This document shows positions 9,081-17,097 of a stretch of 53,653 nt of DNA, piece after piece; the first letter of the stretch is position 1, and every line of letters starts with the position of its first letter. The position numbers were made by a program, and so were the translations under genes. This DNA comes from Alphaproteobacteria bacterium. Lineage in GTDB: Bacteria; Pseudomonadota; Alphaproteobacteria; Rhodobacterales; Rhodobacteraceae. The notes below the pieces were generated by a model. It searched no databases, was not told where the DNA came from, and saw only the letters and a list, made by a program, of their open reading frames with translations. The stretch is taken from NCBI GenBank assembly GCA_030426685.1, contig JAUHYC010000023.1, positions 1 through 53,653 on the forward strand, in the 5' to 3' direction.

Positions 9081-10812
9081 TGATCTCCATCCAGGGCGAA
9101 GCCGCTTCCCCACCATTCTGGTCCAAAGCGATAACCCGCCATATCCGTGCCGCCTGAGGCGGCTTCAGACGGATTGCCGAAGTTGTAAGTTCGGCGGTGT
9201 ACAGGACGGTATTGCTCAGGGTGGACGAAAGCTCGATCCGGTAGGCCGACGGATCAGCCCCCTCGCCGCTTGTCCAGACAAGCTCGAGAGAGCCGTCGGG
9301 CATCTTGTTCGAATAAAGCGGCGTCGGTTCGGACACCGCTCCACCTTCGGTAGAGGGTTGCATATCTTCTAAACGCGCAGCCGCCCCATCAATCCCGGGC
9401 TTGGCCCTGGTGTACCAAACCCTGGCAAGAGCAAGGTCCACGGGCACTCCTTCTCCTGTTTCATAGATTTGTCCCAGGTAATAAGCGGATCGCGAGTGAC
9501 CCGAAAGCGCTGCACGCGCATAGCCGACCACGGCCGCGTCCGCCGCGGTTTCCGCCAGCTCCAGCGCCGCCAGGTACTGACCGGTCGCACTCGGCTCGGA
9601 CTCGGCAAGCGCAGCAGCGATCCGCGCCACACGGGCTTCGGCTACGGCAGCCGTTTGGCGCGATGCCCTGTTCGAGACGGCGGCACTTTCACCCACGAAG
9701 ACATCCTCACCCGGAGAACCTGAGATCGTATCTTCGTTCGGTAATCCCGACTGCCCTATTGAGAACCGGTCCGTCCCATACAAAAAAGCAATAACCCCCG
9801 CGCCGACCAGCGCACATGCACCAAGCGCGGCACCGGCCTTACGGGCAATTCCCCGCTTCGCAGGTTGCGGCCGGCTGGATTGTTTCTGCTCGGCTTCCGC
9901 TGCAGTTCGCAATACCTCGGCAACATGATCGGCGCGGGCAACAACCTCAGCGTCTGTCGGCACCGCGCTGTGCGCGGCCGCGCCCTGCCCCAATTCAATC
10001 TGACCGCCGGGATCATCGGCTCTGATATGAGAGGCAGCCTGGCGTATTTGCACCTTGTCGATTTCAGATCGAACGTCTTGGGATATCTCCTTCTTAAGCC
10101 TGTCGCATATCGCGTTCAGCTTTGCCGGGATCCCGTTCGATAGTACAAAAAACTCTCGTATGGCGCTCTTATCGAGCTTACGGTTCCCAATACCAAGCTC
10201 TGCGAAACGGGAACGGACATACCCGCCCGTATCCTTTTCATCCATGCACTCCAGGGTAAAGGCCGGGCCAACAAGATCTGGTCTGACGCCCGACAGGATA
10301 TCCGCCATGCCCGGACGCCCCACAAAGACCAGCTTCAGAAGCGGCCTTGAATTCACCGCCTGATCACACAGCTCGCATAATGCGCCAAGATAGACGTTTG
10401 ACAGATCGTCCGCGTCGTCCACCACCAATACCGGAAACCGTTGCGCCGCATGCAAAGTCTCAAGCAAAGACATCAGATCTGCACGGTTCTGAGCCACGTT
10501 TTCCGAGTTGGTGCGTTTAGGGTTGAATGCGGCCAGAACGTCCGAGAATACCTCACCTGACAGCCGGTCCAGAGGGTTGAGCATTCGTACCACAAAAGCA
10601 GAGGTGTTCGTTTCGATCAGTTCACAAACCAGACGGGTCCGACCGGTTCCGACACGGCCCACAAAAACGGTCATCGGTACGCGACTTGCGACCGCAAAGT
10701 TCAAGCGCTCGAGCGCCAGTTCGTGCGCCTGACTCCGATAGATCGAACCAAGCTGCGCCGACCCGATATTCGTGCCCGAAGACTCCGACGATTGCGCCTT
10801 ACTGCCTTCCAT
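9070..10812 (-). CDS. ExeA-like AAA ATPase with membrane segment, Sel1-type repeat and C-terminal beta domain
   Basis: 580 residues. The N-terminal half (about 25-270) is an AAA module of the ExeA/GspA type. The Walker A-like loop at 52-59 reads GRVGTGRT, with Arg58 where Lys is expected, and a Walker B follows (PVLVVDDADDL). A hydrophobic helix at about 325-345 (AGAALGACALVGAGVIAFLYG, in part) should span the inner membrane and place the C-terminal half in the periplasm. That half has a Sel1/TPR-like repeat (about 430-480, AYYLGQIYETGEGVPVDLA) and ends in a fibronectin-III-like beta domain (SAYRIELSS ... RIWRVIALD). Family members couple ATP hydrolysis to envelope assembly. Inference: an envelope factor that may use nucleotide only as a ligand. 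GGGGGG precedes the ATG. Confidence 0.75.
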   Translation of the reverse strand: MEGSKAQSSESSGTNIGSAQLGSIYRSQAHELALERLNFAVASRVPMTVFVGRVGTGRTRLVCELIETNTSAFVVRMLNPLDRLSGEVFSDVLAAFNPKRTNSENVAQNRADLMSLLETLHAAQRFPVLVVDDADDLSNVYLGALCELCDQAVNSRPLLKLVFVGRPGMADILSGVRPDLVGPAFTLECMDEKDTGGYVRSRFAELGIGNRKLDKSAIREFFVLSNGIPAKLNAICDRLKKEISQDVRSEIDKVQIRQAASHIRADDPGGQIELGQGAAAHSAVPTDAEVVARADHVAEVLRTAAEAEQKQSSRPQPAKRGIARKAGAALGACALVGAGVIAFLYGTDRFSIGQSGLPNEDTISGSPGEDVFVGESAAVSNRASRQTAAVAEARVARIAAALAESEPSATGQYLAALELAETAADAAVVGYARAALSGHSRSAYYLGQIYETGEGVPVDLALARVWYTRAKPGIDGAAARLEDMQPSTEGGAVSEPTPLYSNKMPDGSLELVWTSGEGADPSAYRIELSSTLSNTVLYTAELTTSAIRLKPPQAARIWRVIALDQNGGEAASPWMEIRLR

Positions 10813-11162
10813 AACCCCCCAACTCGCATTTCACGCCGACAAATTCAGAATTGCGGCCTCGTCAATTCGAGAGCTCGATCCTGATGGCCTCAAGGCAGAA
10901 AGCCTTTGTCGAAACGTGCGAAAATCTCGCATCAACAGCCGCAAGCATCCAAACACCAACGCGTTGCGGTTACGCTTGGTATCGTGCCGGATATCCGGAA
11001 GAAAATCTAGGCGTCGCGCGGATAACTCTTCTACACGAGGACAATTACGTTCAAAGGGTCCGATTGGCCCGACAACGCCACCAGGCCGAGCGTGCCAGTA
11101 TCGTATTAACAGCGACTACAGTCTTTTATGGGTGCTGTCAGACAAATTCAAACCAGTCTTGG

Positions 11163-11181
11163 CTAGGATCAGCGATCCTAG
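11163..11181. repeat. short perfect inverted repeat
   Basis: CTAGGATC and GATCCTAG flank AGC. This 8-bp perfect palindrome in non-coding sequence could be an operator or the end of a decayed element. Nothing nearby tells which. Confidence 0.5.
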
Positions 11182-11218
11182 GTGGGCCAGAAGTTAATAT
11201 GACACACCGACCCCACTC

Positions 11219-11243
11219 GGTTGCCTTGAAAAAAAAGGCAACC
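11219..11243. repeat. hairpin with A-rich loop
   Basis: GGTTGCCTT pairs with AAGGCAACC (9 bp) around a GAAAAAA loop. No T tract follows on either strand, so it is more likely a structural part of an RNA than a terminator. Confidence 0.5.
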
Positions 11244-11312
11244 CATGGTAGTATCCCGCCTCATAAAATCCCGAAGTACATATTACCCTGGTACGAAAAA
11301 ACAGACGAGAAA

Positions 11313-11340
11313 TCGGGTGCGTTTGCGCCCGAGTTTTTTT
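11313..11340 (+). terminator. rho-independent terminator upstream of the S8 protease
   Basis: TCGGGTGC and GCGCCCGA form an 8-bp stem with one G-U pair and a GTTT loop, followed by G and seven Ts. It faces the plus strand, yet no plus-strand gene ends in the 470 bases before it. Either it isolates the protease gene from upstream transcription or it ends a small RNA. Confidence 0.75.
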
Positions 11341-11481
11341 GGCAATTTTTGAATTTATCAAGATTATCTTGCGCTGGTGAGTTTGCAAACGCGTAGCGTT
11401 CATTAGTCGGACTATAGTTGCTTCGGAATAATATTCTTTTCAGTCCCGTCTCTCGCCAGCATTTATTTTTCGGAGTATATC

Positions 11482-13827
11482 ATGGCGAAAAAATCCAAAC
11501 CCAAATCCCGACCTGTAAGCGACAATGATACAATTAGCTTTGAGGTCATTCCTAAATCAGCGAACAAGCCATCGCTTCTTGATGCCAAAAAGATATCGGC
11601 AACAAATGTCCGTCAGTATTTCGCGGACCGAGCTGCTATCGACGAGGCCTGTCGCCGACTTTTAAATGCGGACCTCGAAGTCACGCGGGTCGGCAATACA
11701 TCGATCACGGTTCAGGCGCACCCGGATCGTGTCGCAAATGTGTTCGATGTCAAACTGGCCGCCCGGGACGTCAACGTCTTTGACCGGTTTGACGGGCTTG
11801 ATGTGTCAACCCCGTCCTTCTTCGTCGCTGGCAAAGCCGAGGAAAAGATTCTGCGCGCCGGTGGAGATTTGAGCGATGTCATCGAAGCGGCGGTGCTGCC
11901 GACACCGCATGAGTTCATGCAATCCCCCCTGCCCCCCAGCGTCGGCTATCATCACCTGGACGTCCCGGCGGATGTGAACCTGTTCCTCAATACGGACAAG
12001 GCGCACAACCTGGGCTTCAGCGGCAAAGGTGTCCGTGTGGCCATGGTGGATACCGGGTTCTTCCGGCACCCGTTTTACATAGCGCGCGGGTATCAGGTGG
12101 ATCAGGCGGTTCTGTCGCCCGACAGCCTGGGAACGAACCCGTTGGATGATCTGAACGGGCACGGCACGTCAGAACTTGCGAACGCCTGTGCTGGGGCGCC
12201 GAACGCGCGGTTTATGCCGGTAAAAACCAATCTGGCAAACGCGACGGCCGCCTTTGCAACCGCTGTGGATTTGCATCCGAATATCATCACGAACAGTTGG
12301 GGGCGCAGCCTGCCAACGCCGCCTTTCAACGATCTGCCCGCCGACGAGCTGCCGCTTGCAGCCGCAATCGCCGAGGCAGTATCGCGCGGCATCATCGTGT
12401 GCTTCTCGGCAGGCAATGGGCATATCGGCTGGCCCGCAATGCACGAAGACGTCATCGCCGTCGGCGGTGTTTTCGCCCATCCCGATGGCACGCTTGAAGC
12501 TTCGGACTATGCCAGCAGCTTCACGACGCCGATATTCCCTGGCCGGCAAGTACCGGATGTATGCGGTCTGGTTGGAATGCAGCCTCGCGGCATCTACATC
12601 ATGTTGCCCCTGCAACCCGGAAGTTCCATCGACCAGGGTCTTGCAGGCGGAGCGTTCCCCAACGGTGACGAAACCGGCAACAACGATGGCTGGGCCTGTA
12701 TCAGCGGCACGTCGGCCGCGTGTCCGCAGGCCGCTGGCATTGCCGCATTGATGCTGGAATGTTGCCCAGACCTGAAACCAATCGAGGTAAAAAGCATCCT
12801 CTCCGGCACCGGGCGTGACGTATCACAGGGTGCGACCAACCCAGCGGCCAATCAACCACCAGGCCCGCACAATGCGGTGGTAGGCCCGGATCTGGCCACC
12901 GGCGGCGGCTTGATCGATGCGACGGCAGCAATGGTCGCAACCATGGCGCGTTGCGATGACAAGTGCGGCTGCAAGGACAAGGAAAACAAAGAAGAGGAAG
13001 TGCTGGAGCGCCTTGACTACAAGGTCAAGTTCGTCTGCGGCTGCGCCAAGCAAGGGGTGGTCGCCGCCGGGCGGTACTTCACGGCAATTAACATCATGAA
13101 CCCCGGCAACGAGGCTATTCGGTTCCGCAAACGTGTCTCGGTTGCCTTGCCAAACGAAAAGCCCGGCCATGTCAGCAAGACATCCGTTCTGCGCCTTGGG
13201 CCGAACGAAGCGCTCGAAATCGACTGCGCGGATGTGATGGAGGCGGTCGGACTTCCCGAATGCTGCTTCCTGAAGGGGTTCGTGACGCTGCAATCCCGCG
13301 CGCCGCTGGACGTGGTTGCCGTTTACACCGCTGCCGGTGCGGACGAGCAGGTGGAAACGCTACATATCGACACGATCGAGCCGACCCGGATAACGCTTAA
13401 AAAGAAAAAGCCGCCAGAGCGGCCGCCTGAGACGCCTCCGGGTGAAGATCCGGGTAAGAAGTTGCCGGATCTGGTTCCGGTGCCGCCGTTTCCGCCCGGT
13501 CCGCCTTTCTTCCCCTCCAACTTCTGCGAAACCCCGCAACAACTGGCCATCATTGTCCGAAATCTCGGGCCGGGTGCAGCCGCGGCAACGACAACGCGCG
13601 TCGAGTTCTCGAATGTTGGCGGGGCCGTGGACGTGCCCACGCCACCGCTTGCACCCGCCGGCCAACCAGGGTCGGAAACGCAACTTTCGGTTCCGATACC
13701 AGGGCGCTGTTACAATCCCGAAAGTTGCGAATTTCGGATCACGGTGAACGCTGTGCCTGCGGACGGTGTGGTGGAGCTGGACAGTTCCAACAATACGGCC
13801 AACAGCAATTGTGTCGTGCTGCTTTGA
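11482..13827 (+). CDS. subtilisin-family (S8) serine protease, cytoplasmic type with propeptide-like N-domain
   Basis: 781 residues without a signal peptide. Residues about 45-150 resemble a subtilase/kumamolisin-type propeptide (LEVTRVGNTSITVQAHPDRV, then NVFDVKL). The catalytic core carries Asp190 (AMVDTGF), His227 (NGHGTSE), the oxyanion Asn312 (SAGNG) and Ser411 (GTSAACPQAAG), so all catalytic residues are present. After about 490 comes a Cys-rich segment (CDDKCGCKDK), a beta domain, a Pro/Lys-rich linker (about 640-675) and a C-terminal CARDB-like beta domain (LAIIVRNLGPG ... VELDSSNNTA). The ATG has CGGAG 9 bases upstream. The gene stands alone between an upstream terminator and a downstream hairpin. 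The next, convergent, gene encodes a stand-alone copy of the propeptide-like domain, which suggests a protease-inhibitor or chaperone pair. Confidence 0.9.
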   Translation: MAKKSKPKSRPVSDNDTISFEVIPKSANKPSLLDAKKISATNVRQYFADRAAIDEACRRLLNADLEVTRVGNTSITVQAHPDRVANVFDVKLAARDVNVFDRFDGLDVSTPSFFVAGKAEEKILRAGGDLSDVIEAAVLPTPHEFMQSPLPPSVGYHHLDVPADVNLFLNTDKAHNLGFSGKGVRVAMVDTGFFRHPFYIARGYQVDQAVLSPDSLGTNPLDDLNGHGTSELANACAGAPNARFMPVKTNLANATAAFATAVDLHPNIITNSWGRSLPTPPFNDLPADELPLAAAIAEAVSRGIIVCFSAGNGHIGWPAMHEDVIAVGGVFAHPDGTLEASDYASSFTTPIFPGRQVPDVCGLVGMQPRGIYIMLPLQPGSSIDQGLAGGAFPNGDETGNNDGWACISGTSAACPQAAGIAALMLECCPDLKPIEVKSILSGTGRDVSQGATNPAANQPPGPHNAVVGPDLATGGGLIDATAAMVATMARCDDKCGCKDKENKEEEVLERLDYKVKFVCGCAKQGVVAAGRYFTAINIMNPGNEAIRFRKRVSVALPNEKPGHVSKTSVLRLGPNEALEIDCADVMEAVGLPECCFLKGFVTLQSRAPLDVVAVYTAAGADEQVETLHIDTIEPTRITLKKKKPPERPPETPPGEDPGKKLPDLVPVPPFPPGPPFFPSNFCETPQQLAIIVRNLGPGAAAATTTRVEFSNVGGAVDVPTPPLAPAGQPGSETQLSVPIPGRCYNPESCEFRITVNAVPADGVVELDSSNNTANSNCVVLL

Positions 13828-13843
13828 ACCCGATCTACCCATC

Positions 13844-13865
13844 GGAAAGCCCCTCGGGGCTTTCC
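13844..13865. terminator. bidirectional hairpin between protease and propeptide-like gene
   Basis: Perfect 10-bp inverted repeat GGAAAGCCCC / GGGGCTTTCC with a 2-base spacer, 17 bases after the protease stop and 28 bases past the end of the convergent small gene. The strong GC stem ends in TTT, which fits a terminator shared by both genes. Confidence 0.75.
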
Positions 13866-13893
13866 AATACCACAATATCCTAGGTGGCTGGTA

Positions 13894-14181
13894 TCAGGGG
13901 AAGGTTTCGTGCCGTGTCGGGAACTCGATGCGATCTATGTAAGGGGCAAGACCCGGTGGGATTACGGCTGCGGGCCCAACGGAAACAACCTGCCCATCCT
14001 GGGCAACTTCCAGACGGACGCCAAATACCTGCTCAAACCTGTCTCGTGGGGCATTGATGGTCAGCGCAAACGGCCCACCGGGGTAGACCTCAAACCCCAA
14101 TGCCCGAAGTTTTAGACTGGCTTGGGAACTGGACGCATCCTGCACAGCGGACAGAACGGCGAGCGCAGATACGACTTCCAT
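13894..14181 (-). CDS. small stand-alone protease-propeptide-like protein (putative inhibitor/chaperone)
   Basis: 95 residues from the ATG at 14181, supported by AGGAGG 8 bases upstream; a TTG at 14214 in frame is less likely. There is no signal peptide. The middle part (LRALGFEV, then LTINAPRDRFEQVFGVRL) lines up with the N-terminal domain of the neighbouring S8 protease (LLNADLEV, then ITVQAHPDRVANVFDVKL). The end (IPPGLAPYIDRIEFP) lines up with LPPSVGYHHLDVP of the protease. This pattern is that of the activation domain of S8/S53 proteases, here without any protease attached. Known free propeptides act as inhibitors or folding helpers. By inference it acts on the adjacent protease. The match is by eye and has not been scored. 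Confidence 0.7.
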   Translation of the reverse strand: MEVVSALAVLSAVQDASSSQASLKLRALGFEVYPGGPFALTINAPRDRFEQVFGVRLEVAQDGQVVSVGPAAVIPPGLAPYIDRIEFPTRHETFP

Positions 14182-14526
14182 TGCAATATCCTCCTGAACA
14201 GTGACAGCTAACAAGACCTCAACTGCCGCTTTGCACTTGAGAGATTGTAGTATCTATTAGCTACGATTCCCAAGTCAGTTTCGATCTGGATATCCTTCGG
14301 GACAATCAGGGGCACTCTAAAGTCAGCAACTGTATTTCTCAGGGCGCCTGATCACCCTCCCGGCCTGCGGCTTCTGGGAATGTCGCATTGAAAGGCCTTA
14401 CAGAAGTTCGCACTCGATCACGCACCTTCAGAGTCAAACACTCCTTGCACTTGGGGCGGCAACCACAGAAGCGACTAGACTGGAGCCAGGGCTCAGGTGA
14501 ACAGCCTTCCATCAGCTGATTAGATA
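14182..14526. other. gene-poor spacer beside decayed mobile DNA
   Basis: I see no supportable gene in these 345 bases. A minus-strand frame (14339-14614) overlaps the transposase remnant and shows no family resemblance. The promoter of the small minus-strand gene should lie here. Confidence 0.4.
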
Positions 14527-14650
14527 TTGGGTGATAGCGGCTATGACGCGGACTGGTCCCGCGTAACCCTGACAGACAAGGGAATAATGCCCTGGATCCC
14601 AGGCCGAAAATCACGCGACAAACCTGTTCGGTGCGATAAGCGCCGCTTCA
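14527..14650 (+). pseudogene. fragment of an IS5-family transposase
   Basis: The frame beginning at 14527 reads GDSGYDADWSRVTLTDKGI followed by a PGRKSRDKPVRCDKRR-like segment. That is the region just before the last catalytic Glu block of IS5/IS427-type DDE transposases (typical pattern GDRGYDADW ... IPGRK ... YDKRRYK). Only about 40 codons remain. The N-terminal DDE part and the following RNRIE block are missing and no terminal repeats are visible, so it is a relic that cannot move. It marks this interval as a place of past insertion and deletion. Confidence 0.75.
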
Positions 14651-14657
14651 GTTTCTT

Positions 14658-14813
14658 AAGGAATTTCAGTGCTGCCTGCTTGTTTCGACGTTTGGTGACA
14701 ATGGTTTCAAGCGCCTCACCTTCGTGACCAACGGTGCGTCAAAGGTAGTGCCGCCGACCGTTTATCTCTATGAAGACTTCGTCGACAAGCTGGGACCGCG
14801 GGCGAAGTTGTGA
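14658..14813 (+). pseudogene. orphan C-terminal end of an unidentified gene
   Basis: In a different frame from the transposase relic, an open stretch ends at the TGA at 14811. It reads FGDNGFKRLTFVTNGASKVV, then a PPTVYLYEDFVDKLGPRAKL-like tail. It has no plausible start or ribosome site and looks like the tail of a deleted gene fused to the insertion remnant. The tail faintly recalls the end of LysR-type regulators, but that is a guess. It ends 72 bases before the cyclase start. Confidence 0.35.
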
Positions 14814-14885
14814 TTGAGGCCTACCTTCAATTTCGCTTGGTCTAATCCTTTGGCAGGTTGTATTCATCGGAAAGGAGGAAAAAGC

Positions 14886-16628
14886 GTGGAGCGAAAGCTG
14901 GCGGCCATTCTGATGGCTGATATGGTCGGATATACAAGTCGGATGGAACGGGACGAAGATGGCACTCTTGAAATGCTGTCAACTCATATCGAAAACATCG
15001 TCGCGCCGCTTGTTGACCTTTATCACGGGCGTATCGTCAAACAGATGGGTGATGGCTTATTGGCGAGCTTTGAAAGTGCGGCCGATGCCGTTGCATGTGC
15101 CGTTGATTGGCAAAATGCGCCAGTGACGGGTCCTGATCCGGTACGCTTCCGCATCGGCGTCACTCTCGGGGACATTGTCATGCGCGACGGAGACGTCTTC
15201 GGATCAGGTGTGAACCTCGCGTCGCGGCTGGAAAAACTAGCCCCGCCCGGTGGAGTACTGGTATCCGAAGCGGTCTATCGCGTTGTCGGCAATAATCTTC
15301 CAGTCACCTGGGAGGATGCCGGAACCCATAATGTACGAAACATCGCCGAGCCGGTGCATGCCTGGCGTATTGGCGGGCCGGTTCAGGGGCACCCCGAACC
15401 GTCTCAACCTGTGGCGTCCGGAAAAGCCACAATTGCGGTGCTACCTTTCCATAGCCTGAGCGGCGATCCAGAACAGGCCTTCTTCAGCGACGGCATCGCG
15501 GAAGATGTCATAGTCGGTCTGTCGCGATTTCGGACGCTGCAGGTTGTTTCCCGAAATGCTTCTTTCCGGTTCAGAGCACAAGAGATCGATCCTTCCGAAA
15601 TTGCCAAGACCTTGGGTGCAGACTACTTGGTCGAAGGCAGCGTCCGAAAGGCCGGTGGCCGTGTGAGAATCTCGGTACAGCTCGCTGACGGTCATTCAGG
15701 CGCGCAACTATGGTCCGAACGCTATGATCGCGAACTGGAAGACATTTTTTCTGTTCAGGATGAGGTGACCCGCAGCATCGTTGCGGTTCTGCCGGGACGT
15801 GTGCAGCACGATGTTGTTGGCCGTTCGGCGCAGAAGCCAGCAGACGAGATGAAGGCATATGAATTGATGCTTAGGAGCAAGGCGTTACGCGATAGTCTGA
15901 ATGCCCGCGACACAGCCAAAGCCAGAGCCCTGCTGGAACGGGCAATTGCGCTCGATCCGTCCATCGCTCGATCCTACATGTACCTTTCAGATACCTACGT
16001 GATTGATCTTTGGCTCGGACTGGCAGATCCCGATGCGCCGTCCCATACCTTGACGATCGCCCGAAAGGGCGTGGCGCTGGACAACCGTGATGTCTACATC
16101 CAGGACCAGCTCGGGTTTGCCTATCTGTGTGCCGGACTTTGGGACGAAGCCGACGCGCAATTCAAAAAGACACTTTCAATGATAGAAAACGAGGCGGAGT
16201 CGATGGCTTGGTGCGGTTATGCTTTCCTCCTGCTCGGCCAACCAGAAAAGGCGCGTGAAGTGGTGAGGCAGGCGATGCAGATGGACCCGCTTCATCCACC
16301 TGCCATTGATTGGATCATGGGGCAGATCGAATTCTTCAACAAAAATTTTGAGGCGACGCTCGGATTTCTGATGGGAGCAGCGCGGCTCAACTCACTAGCT
16401 ACGGCGTTCGTTGCAGCTTCCTATGCTCGGCTTGGGCGGGACAAGGAAGCCTCTGCAACACTGAGCGAGTTCATCACTGAACGTCACGATGAGTTTTCAA
16501 GCCGCGGTATCGCGATCGGAGAAGTCACCGTCGAAAGCCTTGTACGCGGGTTCAAGTCCATGTGGAGGCGGCCAGATGATTTCAAACAGCTTTCCGATGG
16601 CCTGCGGCTGGCAGGTCTGACAAGTTGA
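14886..16628 (+). CDS. class III adenylate/guanylate cyclase with TolB-like and TPR regions
   Basis: 580 residues from the GTG at 14886, chosen because AAAGGAGG lies 7 bases upstream and because homologous proteins begin with the ERKLAAILMADMVGYT motif; the frame is open back to 14814. Residues 1-165 form a class III nucleotide cyclase domain. The metal-binding Asp is in ILMADMVGY and the second Asp region is GRIVKQMGDGLLASF. From about 185 to 300 comes a TolB-like segment (IAVLPFHSLSGDPEQAFFSD), and from about 320 to the end are TPR-type helical repeats (AIALDPSIARSYMYLSDTY). No membrane helix is visible, so it should be soluble. This cyclase/TolB/TPR layout is common in rhizobia and roseobacters. 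The cyclase product (cAMP or cGMP) and the effector are not evident. Confidence 0.88.
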   Translation: MERKLAAILMADMVGYTSRMERDEDGTLEMLSTHIENIVAPLVDLYHGRIVKQMGDGLLASFESAADAVACAVDWQNAPVTGPDPVRFRIGVTLGDIVMRDGDVFGSGVNLASRLEKLAPPGGVLVSEAVYRVVGNNLPVTWEDAGTHNVRNIAEPVHAWRIGGPVQGHPEPSQPVASGKATIAVLPFHSLSGDPEQAFFSDGIAEDVIVGLSRFRTLQVVSRNASFRFRAQEIDPSEIAKTLGADYLVEGSVRKAGGRVRISVQLADGHSGAQLWSERYDRELEDIFSVQDEVTRSIVAVLPGRVQHDVVGRSAQKPADEMKAYELMLRSKALRDSLNARDTAKARALLERAIALDPSIARSYMYLSDTYVIDLWLGLADPDAPSHTLTIARKGVALDNRDVYIQDQLGFAYLCAGLWDEADAQFKKTLSMIENEAESMAWCGYAFLLLGQPEKAREVVRQAMQMDPLHPPAIDWIMGQIEFFNKNFEATLGFLMGAARLNSLATAFVAASYARLGRDKEASATLSEFITERHDEFSSRGIAIGEVTVESLVRGFKSMWRRPDDFKQLSDGLRLAGLTS

Positions 16629-17097
16629 CGATTGGTCACCAGCCCAAAACCGACAACCACCATCTTCCAGAAATCACTGACCGACGACCCGGGAGCCGCC
16701 AATCGTGAAATGCGCAGCATTTAAAGTTTCTATGATTGCGCGGCGAGACATGCTGGTGTCCCGTGCCTTGCGCCAATGGCCAATTCAGCTCAATGCCTAC
16801 AGAAGCATTCAGTACCTTGGATCGTTAAAGCGTTTTCTCGGTTCCACGGGAATCCGCCCCGTCGTTCAATGGTCGGAGTCCGCAGCTACTCAGTCGAAGC
16901 GGAGTAGCCGCGGATCTCGTTGATTCCTGCCGCTTGGCTTTCTGACCGACTGTTCGAAGCGAACGTTGCTGGCATGCCCAGCATGACCGCGGCTTATGGC
17001 CTTCTGAGCCCTGGCGCTCACGTCGGTCGCGATCTGGAGAGCCCTTTACCTGACCTTCAAATTCTCAAAGTGGTTGTAGCTGGCCGCCAAACCCGCC
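16629..17097. other. 469-base spacer after the cyclase gene
   Basis: No gene can be supported here. The short frames (16705-16923, 16920-17225) lack ribosome sites and family resemblance. It holds one long hairpin (16879-16914). The minus-strand MFS gene ends at its right edge, so the region separates two convergent genes. Confidence 0.45.
16879..16914. repeat. long imperfect hairpin
   Basis: TCCGCAGCTACT (16879-16890) and AGTAGCCGCGGA (16903-16914) pair over 11 of 12 positions around a 12-base loop. It lies between the convergent cyclase and MFS genes, without a T tract. It may be a transcript-end structure or a relic of a repeat element. Confidence 0.5.

Larger units (their letters stand above)
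10813..11481. other. 669-base spacer before the S8 protease with structured elements
   Basis: No gene is called here. The longest plus-strand frame (10851-11396) runs straight through a strong terminator and has no family resemblance. The right-hand 250 bases are clearly more AT-rich than their neighbours. The spacer holds an 8-bp palindrome (11163-11181), a hairpin (11219-11243) and an intrinsic terminator (11313-11340), each listed separately. Confidence 0.5.

Noticed and set aside
10851..11396. 181-residue plus-strand open frame in the protease spacer
   Set aside because: It runs through a strong rho-independent terminator, has no ribosome site and overlaps non-coding hairpins.
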